A stretch of DNA of 64,000 nt from Notospermus geniculatus (GCA_002633025.1 NMRB01000099.1:155347-219346), one strand, 5' to 3'; positions 1 through 11,545 are shown, counted from the first letter of the stretch. Notes: generated by a model not told the origin, from the letters alone. Translations and numbers: made by a program.

Positions 1-954
1 GTGAAGCCACAAGTTCCCTTCATGGCTGATTTACCCTTGGCGCGTGTGGCAATGCAGCCAGTTTTCGCGATGACGGGCATTGACTACTTTGGGCCTATGT
101 TGGTTAAAAGGGCCCGGTCTCGTGAGAAACGCTGGGGCAGTCTGTTCACGTGCCTGAGCACACGGGCTGTCCACCTAGAACTAGTCAATTCACTTGAAAC
201 AGACTCATTCATACTGGCTTTGCGTCGATTTGTAGCCCGTCGGGGAAACCCAACGGATGTTTACAGTGATAATGGCACAAATTTTGTAGGCGCTAATCGA
301 GAGTTGAAAGAAGCACTGAAGACATGGAATGATGATAAGTTGCATGATTTTCTGACCAAACACTCAATCCGCTGGCATTTCATTCCACCCAAGGCAGCAC
401 ATATGGGTGGAGCGTGGGAGCGTTTGGTTCGGTCGATAAAGAAGTCGTTGAAAGCAGTTCTCCAGGAAAGTTGTGTTTATGATGACACTCTTCACACCAC
501 CTTGTGTGAAATAGAAGCCATTTTGAACAGTAGACCATTGACTCATGTTGGATCCTCTCCTTCCGATCTGGAGCCTCTGACGCCCAACCATTTTCTCTTG
601 AATCGTGCCACGCAGACCTTCCCTCCCCTCCAGACCCATGAGGAAGGCCTAACCAGTAGAAAGCGCTGGCACCGTGTGCAGTTCCTTGCGGATCAATTCT
701 GGAGGCTTTGGAGGAGGGAGTATCTGCCCACCTTGACTGTCAGGTCCAAGTGGCGGTCCGAGGCTCGAGATCTGGAGGAGGGTGATGTTGTGTTGGTAGT
801 AGACCATAATGCTCCCCGCGGCCAATGGTCGCTAGCTCGGATTGTAGAGACTCTTCCGGGAGTTGATGGTCGTGTGAGAGTTGTGCGAGTGAGAACTTCC
901 TCCGGGGTTCTTACTCGTCCGGTCTCACAGATCTGCCTCCTGGAAGAGGCCTAG
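1..954 (+). CDS. BEL/Pao retrotransposon polyprotein, integrase and C-terminal end (5' end outside window)
   Basis: The open frame runs from the window edge to a stop at 952-954. It carries a retroviral-type integrase core: Asp28 in GIDYFGP, Asp90 in YSDNGTNF and Glu140 in GGAWERLV form a DD(49)E triad. A C-terminal segment of about residues 215-312 (FWRLWRREYLPTL, then LEEGDVVLV, RGQWSLARI, ending RPVSQICLLE) matches the domain that follows integrase in BEL/Pao elements (DUF5641 type). The integrase joins the element's cDNA to host DNA. Gag, protease, RT and RNase H would lie upstream of the window. No frameshift is seen, so this copy may be young. The first codon is simply the window edge, not a start. 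Confidence 0.93.
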   Translation: MKPQVPFMADLPLARVAMQPVFAMTGIDYFGPMLVKRARSREKRWGSLFTCLSTRAVHLELVNSLETDSFILALRRFVARRGNPTDVYSDNGTNFVGANRELKEALKTWNDDKLHDFLTKHSIRWHFIPPKAAHMGGAWERLVRSIKKSLKAVLQESCVYDDTLHTTLCEIEAILNSRPLTHVGSSPSDLEPLTPNHFLLNRATQTFPPLQTHEEGLTSRKRWHRVQFLADQFWRLWRREYLPTLTVRSKWRSEARDLEEGDVVLVVDHNAPRGQWSLARIVETLPGVDGRVRVVRVRTSSGVLTRPVSQICLLEEA

Positions 955-1137
955 TTGAATCAGACAATTTGCGGTAACTGAGGAGTCGACAGTATTGATT
1001 TGCGATTGAGTTGAACGAATGTTCGTTCATGCATATGCATATTATATGGCCATCTGTATAAGTTTCTTGAATAAGTTGTATTGCTGTAAATATTTTTGTT
1101 CCGCTACCCTCCGGGCAGCAGGGGGGGGGGGGCGGCG
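955..1137 (+). other. BEL 3' untranslated region with polypurine tract
   Basis: This is non-coding sequence between the integrase stop and the LTR. It ends in a G-rich run (1121-1137) directly before the proposed LTR start, where a plus-strand primer tract is expected. Confidence 0.6.
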
Positions 1138-1695
1138 TGTTGACGACCAGGTCTCATAGTACCTTTAAAACTGCGGTTAACATCATTTTTTCCATGTTCT
1201 TCTGAAGTGACACATGTCGCCGTGCCACTCAGATGACTTCCTGGAATTCGCTTAGGCCTTCTGCTCAAGTCTTGCGACCCGTCGGTATGTGTCATTTCTC
1301 TTACATAATATCTCGCCTATAAATTCCTTTGCTGGGCTTACCCTGGCACTGCTGCCTTGGTTTGCGTGTGTGAAACTTATGATCTTTAGATGCGCATATT
1401 TGGTATGTATATCTCTCAATTTTGTTAAGTTCAGTTTAACATTAGTTCCGTTTCTCGAATTTTGTATCATTCTTATCAATTTGTTTCTCAGGCCTGGTTT
1501 TAATTTTGTCTGTCTTATATTTTTACAGTTGACCACGATGTACCATATTCTCACGTATCATGGCGCTTGAAATAAAGTTGCTTATGATTTGAATTCTTGA
1601 CTCCTCTCGTCATTCGTGCGTACGGCATTGCGCACACCCTCTCCGCAGTTTTAAAGCGCTGCCCACTAAGCTACTCACGCTCTGAAACTGCTACA
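1138..1695 (+). repeat. Probable 3' LTR of the BEL/Pao element
   Basis: The repeat is proposed to start with TGTTGACG right after the polypurine tract and to end with CTACA, giving TG...CA borders. An AATAAA at 1571-1576 would be the polyadenylation signal. The 5' LTR is outside the window, so the right border and the target duplication cannot be confirmed. A short ORF at 1289-1570 on the plus strand is not credible as a gene. Confidence 0.6.
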
Positions 1696-1917
1696 GTTGA
1701 TGCCATCTACAACGTATGACCACTGGACGGCGTTAGCTGTCCGATTCAGGGATTCCCCCTGGGAATCTGCCGCGGGACTTGCTGGATAAACGGTCCAAAT
1801 TTGTGATTCTTGGCCAGCTGAAATGAAGCAACTGGATTAAATATCCTTTAAAATGAAAAACGTGAGTGCACACTAACAGGAGCGTGGTAACACCATCGAA
1901 TTTTGAAACGTCGTTAA

Positions 1918-2199
1918 AGGACCACAGTATTGCTTCCCAATCCTGCGTTACACCTACCCGCGTTAAGGGGGAGACCTCTATTAACGACTTGGTAAACTAC
2001 CGCATGCAACTAGTCTTGCGCAGCCAGCCGTTTCGTTCCGCAATACTGCTACACAAACTTGTTCGATCCCCAGCGGCTGGGTGACCGAGACTGTAATCAT
2101 ACATTCTCCAACACTGGGGCGAAAGGCTTAACTACAGTATTGGAGCGCATGGTGCCGGTGGCGCCGGCTGTCGACAGAAAGATGCAATACAGTGGTCCA
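1918..2199. mobile_element. MITE with TTAA target duplication
   Basis: The ends are inverted copies (AGGACCACAGTATTGC at the left, the complement of ATGGACCACTGTATTGC at the right) and TTAA flanks both sides (1914-1917, 2200-2203). TTAA duplication is typical of Kolobok and piggyBac superfamilies. A second partial copy of its right end lies near 21120-21190. Confidence 0.75.
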
Positions 2200-3120
2200 T
2201 TAAGGTGAAAAGATACCGAACAGATTGGCACAGGCCTAGCAGCGGTCTCAGAACAAAACCTATTGTGAGGGAGCCCATAACAATAGCTCATTGATCGAAT
2301 CGAGTGGAATTCCCCGCGTTTCCTGCGATTTTCGGTTTTGTTTTGCACTTAAGTGGTTGATGATATTTATGAAGTATCCGTTTTAACTTATAGTAAACTT
2401 TCTCCTCCAGGTGCCTGTAGAGAGATTTTGGTGATATCCGAGTGAAATCTTCACGTACTCCAGAAAATGTGAATCAGGGCATTTTTAGACCTTAATTAGT
2501 TTATAACGGGTGACTGAAATGATTTTTTTGAGAAAACTCTCTATAGGCACCTGAAGACTGCTTGTCTGTATTAATGGTATAATCCGGCACAGCGCAGTCG
2601 GTAGTCAAGATTCGAAATTTTAGGGTCTAATTAAAAGTCAATTGATTACGTTACTGCTAAGTCAAATTCACAATTTTATATATCAGAATATACGGAGCAG
2701 GGTTTATACTTAAGTAATAAACTTAGTGTAATAGATTACTTTAGATTACAGAAAAGATATCGATTTTTCAATTTTATGCGTGCATTATTTTGTGCTTAGG
2801 TATCCCTTATCTTGTTGACTTTCCAATCGGAAAAAAAGTATGAATATAGTGTACATTTGTACTACACGTATAAGCCATTCAGAAAGTGTGTTACGGCGGC
2901 GTCGTTGAAACGTGTGATGATGGCTTGTGATTGGATCCCTCGTCAAATAGCGCGGTCTGTTGATTATCCTCCAGTTTTGGCGCCAATTATGCCCTACCTA
3001 TGGCCAACTAAACACTGGGATCGAGTGTAGACTCCTGCTGGTGCTGCGCAATTTCATGAAAGGGACGAAAGAAACGAACAAAATACTACTATCTTGTGTA
3101 GGCCTACTTCGCTTCTAATA
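2200..3120. other. No gene seen; small fold-back at 2404-2556
   Basis: The only structure found is a 20-bp inverted pair at about 2404 (CAGGTGCCTGTAGAGAG) and 2556, perhaps a short MITE. The reading frames are short and show no recognisable domain. Confidence 0.5.
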
Positions 3121-3368
3121 ATAAATAATAATAATGGCGAGTTCTTGTAGCGCTTCATAGCGTATTACGCTCTCTAAGCGCTTCACACATTACTACCCCA
3201 GCCTATGATTCAGAAACCTTTCTGTAGAAACCAAAGGGCAGCCACAATATAGCGCACACGATGGACATTTCAGGCCAGTTGAGAGTTACAGAGTAGCACG
3301 GCCGGGGATCGAACCCACGATCTTCCGATCACGAGTCCACAGCCCTAACCATTATGCCACCGCGCTCT
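3121..3368 (-). repeat. tRNA-derived SINE
   Basis: Read on the minus strand, a tRNA-like head has an A box TGGCATAATGG (3349-3359) and a B box GGTTCGATCC (3305-3314), with a 7-bp acceptor-like pairing AGCGCGG/CCGTGCT. The body ends in a GAAGCGCTTAGAG segment and an (ATTATT)n tail at 3121-3135. This is the layout of tRNA-SINEs with a LINE-type tail that are common in marine invertebrates. It is transcribed by RNA polymerase III and moved by a partner LINE. Confidence 0.8.
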
Positions 3369-3500
3369 ATTCATCAGCTGTATTTTCAAACTATTCCTCT
3401 GACCCTTCGGAGCTACTCATGAACCTTTCGATTTCCGAGTTGGGCTGACAAAAAGGACGACGGTGTCTGGTACATGGAACAGTAAAGCTAAAGACATATA

Positions 3501-4032
3501 CAGTGGTGTGAATTAATATTCGAACAGAGGGAGTTCAGCAAAATTTGTCACTTCGGTATTCCAATATCTATATCAGAAGTATTTGAAGTCAGTCCTAGAT
3601 ATGCACTCCTCTTGTCTGATATGTTTTCGCTGAATTCAGATGCTGGATATCACGAAAGTGGTGAAAATATCGAAATTTGACATTTGGAAAATATCAAAGA
3701 CATCAAACTTGAATCACAGGTGTATGAATATCAACTCCTGTTTCCGAACGCTGTCAGGTAATACCCCCATTCAACATGTTGCTGCAAGAAGAAAAAATTC
3801 CACAAAATATCCAGACAAAATGGTGATAAAAGCAAATCTCAAGAAATGTCAAATTTCGATATTTTCGCCATTCGCGTGATATGCAGTATCTGAATTCAGC
3901 GAAAACATATCAGACTACTACAGGAGTGCATTCTAGGACTGACTTCAAAAACTTTTGATATAGATATTGGATACAGTTTGCCTTTAATGAAAAGCTGAAT
4001 TCCCTCTGTTCGAATATTAATTCACACCACTG
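3501..4032. mobile_element. Tc1/mariner-type MITE with TA duplication
   Basis: This 532-bp element starts CAGTGGTGTGAATTAATATT and ends with its complement. Inverted arms are about 200 bp on each side, and TA flanks it at 3499-3500 and 4033-4034. CAGT termini with TA duplication fit Tc1/mariner. The 79-codon ORF inside is a by-product of the arms. Confidence 0.9.
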
Positions 4033-4960
4033 TAAGTATCTACCAAAACTCTTGAACGTAAACTAATGATGAACGTATGTTACGTCCAGCAGTGTAACCT
4101 CGGCTGTGATTGGTCATACAGTCCCTATCACCCAGACAATGCTAAAATGAGTTAATCGCACCCTGTTTCCCCTACATAAAGTGCAATTTCTGATTGGACG
4201 TGTCCGTGTCTCATACGGAAGAAAAGGGATTAAGGCGGTTGTGGCTAAACTACTTGAGCACAATAATGGTCATGTGTGAGACGCAGTTTATTGATTAAGA
4301 AGCAGGCTTGTTCGCGCTTTTAAAACAGCTTCATTACTGGTTTACAACAAGAAAAGGGCATTGCAGCGACGGATGTCAATGGTTTCCGATCTTGAAGACA
4401 GTGGCCAATCTACCACCAGCCAATTTCCAGTTGAGGTTATGAGAAGTTTACTACTCTAGAGCTGGTTGACTGTGACCTCGACCTCTGACATTGAGAAGTA
4501 TTGCGTGACGAGAACAGGCATCCTTGATTAAATCTACGATGGTTTAACATTCACATGGATTTACAGCCTATTGTAAGTTCATTCTAAATAGGTATCAAGA
4601 GGAAGGGCCTATCGTTTGACGGAATGGTTATTACCAGTTCTTACCGCGTGGTGTCAGCAGCGCATGGGACCTCACAGCTCATTAAAATTAAGAATAAAAT
4701 CCTTTTCAAACAGCCGTGTTATCTGACGGGAAAAAACTCGCCCTGAATGAATGCCTGCAGGGAAAACACAACCTAACTGACCGTATTGGCTGGTGATTGG
4801 AGTTTCGTCATCAAATTCTATTCAACTATTCAAAGATCATGAATACTAGCCCGGCCCCTATTCAAACTCTGAACGTATGGTTCACCAATCATGTATTATC
4901 TACCGTAGGGTCATGGACGAAATATACGTCCACGTTTACGGACACTTTCGGTAGATACCT
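4033..4960. other. No feature recognised
   Basis: About 930 bp with short frames only. I see no splice-flanked coding stretch, repeat border or RNA gene here. Confidence 0.5.
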
Positions 4961-5107
4961 ATAGATGCGGATCGTGCTCCGGTGCGGCAACGGTGGTGTT
5001 TTTAAAATTGACTGACCCAATTCTGCTCGACCCATCATTCAGCCAGGTCAGTCGACTTTAAAAACAACCCTACCCTTGCCGCACCGGAGCACAAACCGCA
5101 TCTATGT
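4961..5107. mobile_element. Small palindromic MITE
   Basis: Near-perfect inverted arms of about 57 bp each start ATAGATGCGG and carry GTGCTCCGGTGCGGCAA on both sides of a short spacer. Confidence 0.75.
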
Positions 5108-5214
5108 GTCTTTAGTTTGAGTTTCCGCAATGGTTCAGTTAGGCCAACGACAAAGTTTTAGCAATGGTTCACCTAACGTTCGGGAGGGCTTGAACAATAG
5201 AAGAATCTTTGTAA

Positions 5215-5364
5215 AGCCGCCCATACACGTTCAATATTATTGCACAATATGAGGACCAAAATGGGCGATATTATTGTCAATCTTTCTCCCACCCATCATG
5301 TTAGAGCACGTGCCCCTACTTGGGCCCCAAATTGTGCAATATTATTGATCGTGTATGGCCGGCT
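5215..5364. mobile_element. MITE with TAA duplication (PIF/Harbinger-like)
   Basis: The termini AGCCGCCCATACACGTTC and AGCCGGCCATACACGATC (right end complemented) continue into TATTATTGCACAAT. TAA lies on both sides (5212-5214, 5365-5367). A 3-bp TWA duplication is the PIF/Harbinger signature. Confidence 0.85.
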
Positions 5365-5386
5365 TAAAAAGTTGTCGTTCAGCTAA

Positions 5387-5545
5387 CCGGTGTAACGTTT
5401 TCCAGTGCGACATCCAATAGATTGACGGAATAAGGCGCGACCTGACAATGAGCGACACACAGAGAACAGTGAGTCTATTTCCCAGTGTGTTCCGAACAAT
5501 GGGAGTCAGACAGAAAAATGCCCACACTGGAAAAGTTACACCAGG
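5387..5545. mobile_element. MITE of the GTGTAACG family, copy 1
   Basis: The inverted ends are CCGGTGTAACGTTTTCCAGT and the complement of CCTGGTGTAACTTTTCCAGT. A second, inverted copy is at 57848-58025, sharing the internal motif around CCCAGTGTGTTCCGAACAAT. Confidence 0.75.
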
Positions 5546-5601
5546 ACATTGCGGAAACTCACTAGTCTACTGACTTGACACCAGTCTAATATTCAATAGA
5601 C

Positions 5602-6713
5602 ATGAAAATGAATTCTAACAAATTGACGACGAGCAATACCCATCAGGCTGTTCCGGATGCAGGAGTCGAATCGAGAGTGACTCATGCTGCCTGTATAAGT
5701 AAGGGAGAAGATCTCAATATACATGTATTCTGGGAATGGCGACTTCGGATACTCCTCTGGAAATGGGTACCTCCTTTTCTATTAATATTTGGGACAGTGT
5801 TTAATGTTCTGACAATCCTCGTCTTGCTGAGACGTAAGTTTGGGAAAACTTCCACGAGGATTTTACTTATCACGCTTGCTTCAGTATACCGCCGTGCTTT
5901 GGACAGGACTCCTTCGTCAATGGGGCTATTATATGTTTTACCTCGACCTTAGACTTCTGTCGTACATTTCCTGCCCAGTTCATTACTTTTTCACATACTT
6001 GTTTTTGTATTTCGCCAGTTGGAATGTCGCCTGTTTGACAGTAGAAAGATGGATATCTGTATCTTTTCCTCTAAAGGCAAGAATTATATGTACAAAGAGA
6101 TGGACCTCTATTGGTCTTGTCATTCTTTTTATATTTCTGTCTGCCTTAAATTCGCCAATCATTACTATAATGCACTTATACCTTAATGAAAACAATGTAC
6201 TGTGGTGCGGAAATAGGGCCGAGCACGAGTACTTCTGGATAAAGGTATGGTATTGGATTGATTTGCTGGTCTATTCGTTTTTGCCTTTCCTCGTCATCGC
6301 TTTCTGTAATTGCTCCATACTGTACAAGGTCGTGAGGGGACATGTAAAACGTAAAAAACTCCAGAATCCTGGAGGGCGATCAGACGGTCGGTCATCTCAG
6401 ATGACCAGTATGACGTACATGTTGACCACTGTCAGTGTTGTGTTCATCTTATTGACATTGCCAAGCTCCGTCTATTTCGTATATACTTCACACTCACAAA
6501 TTACAAATTATCACCTGGAAACAGTTAGCTCAAATGCACTTGAGCTTTGCAGTAACAAATCTTCTTGCTTACCTAAATAACACCGTCAACTTCCTCCTAA
6601 GTGGGACTCAATTTCGGCGTGAGGTATTCCAAATGTTTCGTGGTTTGAGGCATAAGACAGGAAGCCACAGTTTAGTTATCAATCCAAGACAAAATTCCTC
6701 TCGAGTGAAATGA
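5602..6713 (+). pseudogene. Rhodopsin-family GPCR, single exon, two frameshifts
   Basis: Three overlapping frames together read as one class A receptor. Frame 1 (5602-about 5880) gives an extracellular N terminus and TM1 (FLLIFGTVFNVLTILVLL, with the GN-type Asn). Frame 2 (about 5880-6530) gives TM2 with VLWTGLLRQWG, the TM3 cysteine, an ERW in place of DRY, TM4, TM5 and TM6 (VVFILLTLPSSVYFV). Frame 3 (6540-6713) gives TM7 with NNTVNFLL in place of NPxxY and a short basic tail. LLRQW in TM2 is typical of the expanded FMRFamide/TRH-receptor-like neuropeptide receptors of marine invertebrates. The first shift fits loss of two bases near 5880. The second is just before TM7. It could be a decayed gene or carry assembly errors. 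The ligand is unknown. Confidence 0.8.
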
Positions 6714-8878
6714 ACAGCCACGGCCAACCGCATCTAGAAAGTCCGATACCGGTAAGTGTCTTCGGTGCCTATTGGTGGTTTACTTAAAGGGAAAATGCGT
6801 TATACTAACTGCCGATAGGCGCCGGTAGCACCATGGACTTTCTGTGCGGTCGCCCCTGGACACTGCTGAAAGATCTGTGAGCGGGATGACGTGTGGACGA
6901 CATACAGAGGAATTTCACCACCCCGGATACCGTGTTTCTTGCACGGGTCTCCAGTCTTAAAGGAGTTGGACGTCCAAGCTGTAAACACTCACTCACTGGT
7001 TCTCTATCCACGCGACGCCTGCGGTGCTGCCACCTATTGTCGGTGATATATACTGACGTGAATGAGTTGCATCGGACCGGGCACCAGTCTAACGATCACG
7101 GGGCGCTACTGGTGCTGCCACCTGCAAGAAGGAATAAAACTAGTTTGCCGACCATGTTTGTAAAGAAACAAGCTTGTTCACAACGGGGTCTACCCTATGT
7201 GGCCCGGGATAAATTCGTCTGCATCGCACATAAATATGTGCAATATTTTTTAAACGTTTAATAAAATCAAACATGAATATACTCATCAAGCATGTGTAAA
7301 TTTGATAAGATAAAATGTATTCAAAGATTGCAAATGTCTTTGGAATTGAACAAAAATATTCTCATTATCGAATACAAATATTTTGATATTGCACAAAAAT
7401 TTTGAAATCAAATACAAATATTTTCCGTATTGAATAATGCAACGAATGGCTTGCCATACTCCAACGAACATTTTAAGACGGCGTTAAAGGCATCGAACTG
7501 TTTATTTGCACAGTTACCTGCTGTGTATGCAGTAAGCGTATAGTCTTGGACGCACGTCTAGCTCATTAATTATGCAGCGCTCCCAGAGCAGCTGGCAGGG
7601 CAGAAAATATCTTTTAGTGGAGGGGGCCTTGCGGAAAGGAGCCGCCTACAAGCGATTTTCAGAAGAATATTTATCGACCCTGGTTTGCCAAATAGTACGC
7701 CAAGTTTGGCTTAAAACGACGAGTTACCTGCATTCTCCTGAACCAGTTAATAAATTCCCACCGCATATCTGCAGCCAGTTGATTAGCGCAGTGCAAAGAG
7801 TGATGGGCCAGCAACCCCAATGTCGCGGGTTCGAAACTTGTGTGGTCACACTCGTGATTTTTTTTCTTTTTTTCGTTTTTCTTGTTTTTTTCCTTTTTCT
7901 CCGAAAAAGCATATCAAGAAGAAACGTTTTGTGTTTTCGTACAAAAAAAAGATCCGGACAGTGGAAGGTGCCAACAAACGACTGCCGGATGGTGGCCTCA
8001 TCTCATTGGCCACAGTAGTCAATGCTCCGTAACTACGCCATAGGTGAGGGTGCCATTGACATGAATATTGTTGTTTGGGTTCCGTTAAGTAAGTTCAAGA
8101 TAAAAAAATACTATCGCTCCCACCCGTGCCTAAAATCTTCGCCGTGCCTCTCAAATTTTCCGTCCAAAAAGTACAACATGGACATGAGGTTTTTTAACCC
8201 CCCCCCCCCCCGATCTCCCTTGTTGGCCCTTGCTTGCACCTCGATAGGTTATAACTTCCTCCAAGGTTATAACAAACAAATGGCATATTTGCTTGCCCAA
8301 TAGCCAAACGTGCTGAATAATATGGCAAGCACATATCCTGATTAATATTCATTAGGGGGCGTGACGTGCTTGCCAAATAGGGACATTTTTCAGCATTAGA
8401 TGGCAAGCATGCTTGCTAAATAAGGACGAAAAAGGAAACTGCTTGGCAAGCATGCTTGCCAAATAAACCCGGCCAACATTTAAATGGTCATGACCCGACA
8501 AGTTTACCAACTGTGAAATTTAGTAGGCCTAACTTTGAAAACAATAACACCCTGCTCTTGGCTGCCGCGAAACAGGCAATCGCACTGTACAGCCGTGTAC
8601 ATCTACATCATAAATGTAGGCCTACACTGTAAATGACGCATGCTCAGTCCCAATATCATCAGTTTCTACATTGCGCTAACATATTTACAAAATTCATCAG
8701 TGAATTTTCAAAGGCGGTCTTCAAATTGACTCACAAGTCAATTTCTAGTTTTGTGATGTTGTTTCTAAAATATGCTTATTCAGGTTCGACAGCTTCCTTA
8801 AAACTAACTACTCCGTGTAAAACTTATTCTGCAAATGCAGAGATTCTGACCAAAATATTCTAAATGTTCCACTTTTAG
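6714..8878. other. No gene seen; low-complexity and small repeats
   Basis: This stretch holds an AT-rich part (7200-7460), a T-rich run (7857-7905), a C run (8198-8211) and a cluster of GGCAAGCATGCTTGCC-type motifs (8290-8465). A possible degenerate tRNA-like piece at about 7780-7858 is too weak to call. None of the ORFs shows a domain. Confidence 0.45.
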
Positions 8879-9185
8879 CATCTTCGATAATCGAAGGGCA
8901 GTCTGCTCACCACTACGTTACATCGCACATCACCCTTCGAGAAATAGACTGGTCTGCGCCGTATCCGCTGCCTCGCGAAGAGGAGGCCAATCAGAACCGG
9001 TGTTGTAAATTTTGAATCATGGTACAAATAGTGGTAGCCGAAGACCCGATATAAAGTGCAATATGATTGGTCGACCGGTAAAGTTGGCATCGTGCCAAGA
9101 TACGCCGCGGACTGGACTATTTCTCGAAGGGTGATGTGCGATGTAACGCAGTGGTGAGCAGATCGCCCTTCGATTATCGAAGATG
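8879..9185. mobile_element. hAT-like MITE with 8-bp duplication
   Basis: Inverted arms of about 75 bp start CATCTTCGATAATCG. The flanks ACTTTTAG (8871-8878) and AGTTTTAG (9186-9193) match at 7 of 8 bases, as expected for a hAT target duplication. Confidence 0.8.
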
Positions 9186-9287
9186 AGTTTTAGTGTCTTG
9201 CTATAAATTGACTTCTCGATCTGTGGCAAAAAAATTCGCACGAACAAGACGAAATGCTCTCAGCTGACTTTAGTTTATGCCACATTA

Positions 9288-9416
9288 GGCCGCATGCACG
9301 GGTCAGTATTTAGCCCAGTATAACTAAGTTAGACTTTCTCTTTAAATTCGCTTGAAGCATTGAAAAAAGTCAGATTTAATGAAAGTGTGGCTGAAGTCCG
9401 ACCCGTGCATACGGCC
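9288..9416. mobile_element. Short palindromic element just upstream of an EPDR exon
   Basis: The ends GGCCGCATGCACGGGTC and the complement of GGGCCGTATGCACGGGTC face each other over about 95 bp. Similar TATGCAC-type ends occur at 24581-24689 and 55868-59344. Confidence 0.7.
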
Positions 9417-9433
9417 CATTTTGTCTTTTTTAG

Positions 9434-9549
9434 TTACGTGGACGTCAAATGTACACTTGGAACTTACTAATATTGATGAGAAAGTTGTGGATGAGACCGT
9501 CTTCAAGGCACCATGCAAGGCAGAGAGACGAAACGGGAATACCTACACG
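9434..9549 (+). CDS. Ependymin-related gene, locus 0, penultimate exon
   Basis: The exon sits between a TTTTTTAG acceptor and an ACG|GTACGT donor. After a 2-nt phase it reads TWTSNVHLELTNIDEKVVDE, then TVFKAPCKAERRNGNTYT. This is the C-terminal part of the ependymin fold, where family members carry an aromatic strand followed by D-x-x-VF-x-x-P-x-C. Its length (116 nt) and phase equal those of the locus 1 exon at 35456-35778 after removal of a transposon there, and the proteins align along their length (STASFHVEFSNVTEK, VDESVFEAPC). EPDR proteins are secreted or lysosomal, bind Ca2+ or hydrophobic ligands and are abundant in echinoderms. Upstream exons of this locus were not found. Confidence 0.75.
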
Positions 9550-9607
9550 GTACGTAGGCTCAGGCTAATTAGTTATTGTACTCATAGATCTAATTGTATT
9601 TTCTCAG

Positions 9608-9975
9608 CTACCCCCCATAAAGTGTGTTGCACATCAGCGTACCAAAAATTGCGGGCAAATGGGCGTTTTTCGAGCCGTATCGGCGGGTCCCGCGCGGGGC
9701 CGAATAAGCCCCCCTATTTCACCCATAACCCCGCAGAAAGCCCACAGGAATACATAAAAAGACACTCTCCCCCCGCCTTAAGCCCTGCCTAGTGTGGTCC
9801 AAGTGTCCTGCAAAAAGCCATTTGAAACGTCTTTCGAATTACCCAGCCATTAGGGGTGGGGATTGCAGAGTACCCAGCTTTAGGGGGTGGGGATATTCAA
9901 AATTGCTGTTACCAGCTGAAAGGGGCTTATGAAAAAAGTGGAGTACACTGATGTGCAACACACTTTATGGGGAGT
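9608..9975. mobile_element. MITE in locus 0 intron
   Basis: Inverted arms around CCCCATAAAGTGTGTTGCAC at 9613 and at about 9970 enclose a GC-rich centre. It lies in the intron after the penultimate EPDR exon. Confidence 0.75.
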
Positions 9976-11411
9976 GAACCCCCCGGGATTTTCTCAACAT
10001 TTTGCTGGAATAGCGATAGTTCAGGGGGAAAATATCAATTACAGCTGATTTGGGGCTACGCTTTGTTTCAAAGTTCTGAATTGGCCAAAACCTGACACGA
10101 CCCTGATTTCGTCAAATAAAAAGTTTACAGGGCCAAATTGTGCGCAGAAAAACTTCGCGGTATCCACCAAAATCGCAGATGTAAGGTTACAGAGGTTTGC
10201 CATTCATGGTCCAGCTTCTCCTGTTGGTGATGGTCGGCATTGCTGACCACACAGCAGGCTGTTGATATATCTTCGAATCGGTGTCCCAAACTCCTCACAG
10301 CGCCACCTATCTCCATTCTTCCGATATAGTGACACTGCACCCAAACTGGTACTACTTGCGCGGAGGACTGAACAAATGACGTCATTGATTCCCAAAAAGA
10401 CACACAGAAATAAAGGTTTTCTGTGCATGTCAACAACTGAATCGTCGTCTGTTAGCCCTCTTAGATTACTAACTTCTATAATAACAGATAAAAATGTGGT
10501 TTTGGGGTTGAAAGCGAATGTTTGATCGAGTCAGTTTTCCCCATGCATCACTGTGTACAAAAATGTACAGACGCATACAGCTCGATTAAATGTCTAAATT
10601 TGTGCTTATTCGGGCCTTAGAAACTTATTTGCATCGTCTGTTCGTCCATGTGTGTTTCGAATATAATATCCATGTAGATTGTACAAGGTAAAACCTCCTG
10701 TTTGAATCAAAATCTTGCCAAATCTTAGCCGAAGCGAGGGCACACATAATGTTTACAATAAACTGCAAACACACGTGTTCCGAGATGCACGCAATCCCAT
10801 TGGTTCAGAGATTCAGTGGCATCTAAAACGTGGCAGGATTCAGACGGGACACCGAGCCAAATCACCGCCTTTCTCGTGAAATAGTTACAATAATAATATT
10901 TCATTCTAGCTAGGTCTTTAGCTGTCTTTTCCACAACTTCTTGGCTTTATGGCTTTGTTTTACAACAAGCTAAATACTGTTGTCAATACGTTGATATAAA
11001 ATGGGCGAATAAATGTTTTCACAAGATTTTTGTGAAACCAGATAAGTATTGGTTCCAGAGTCGTTAGTGGAGCCATCATAAAATGCGGAACGGAACTAAC
11101 GGCGATTGGAACGAGATAGTCGATGTCCTGACACTGAAGCTTTTGATGTGATATTAAATGCTGGAGGAGCGAGATGCCAGTGGCAAAGCCAGGCCTCTGT
11201 GACCTTACAGCTGCGACGTTGGTGTACATATAGAATGTACTTGTATAAAATTATTATGATGGTAATATTAATGCTATTATTATTGCCCTTTAATTGTTTC
11301 TCCAGTATTTGTGACTAAAACTGTTTGGGTTCGGAGATTGTTTGGACTACTCACAGAGTGCTGAGGGACGCCTCGTTTAACATGGGTCGTTGAACCATCT
11401 TTTTTGAAGAT
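9976..11411. other. Remainder of EPDR locus 0 intron
   Basis: No coding stretch is recognised. A segment at 10169-10200 and an inverted one at 11190-11221 share about 25 bp (TGTAAGGTCACAGAGG type), possibly the worn ends of another element. Confidence 0.4.
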
Positions 11412-11545
11412 GGGGATTTGGCCTAGTGGTTAAGGCGTGCTGCTCCTGAGTGCTGGCGATTGATGCCTAATGCGAGGGTCCGTGGGTTCGCGTCCAAGCT
11501 AATGTCTTTCACCTTAGAAACCCGTTATTATTATTTGCCCTAGAA
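11412..11545 (+). repeat. tRNA-derived SINE fragment
   Basis: A plus-strand A box (TGGCCTAGTGG) and B box (GGTTCGCGTCC) sit about 70 bp apart with a long variable-arm-like segment, as in Ser/Leu tRNAs. A short body with TTATTATTATT follows. The 3' half recurs at 37838-38190. Confidence 0.7.

Noticed and set aside
5880-6540. Explaining the GPCR frame changes by small introns
   Set aside because: No GT-AG pair of reasonable length fits the two sites, and the helices are uninterrupted apart from 1-2 base shifts.
7780-7860. Possible tRNA gene (TTAGCGCAGTG ... GGTTCGAAACT followed by T8)
   Set aside because: Box spacing is tolerable, but no stems form and the T run belongs to a low-complexity tract.
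8633-8878. Frame ending STASLKLTTPCKTYSANAEI, faintly like EPDR exon 4 (C-x-x-x-SA), upstream of locus 0
   Set aside because: No donor follows, the length does not fit, and the similarity is only a few residues.
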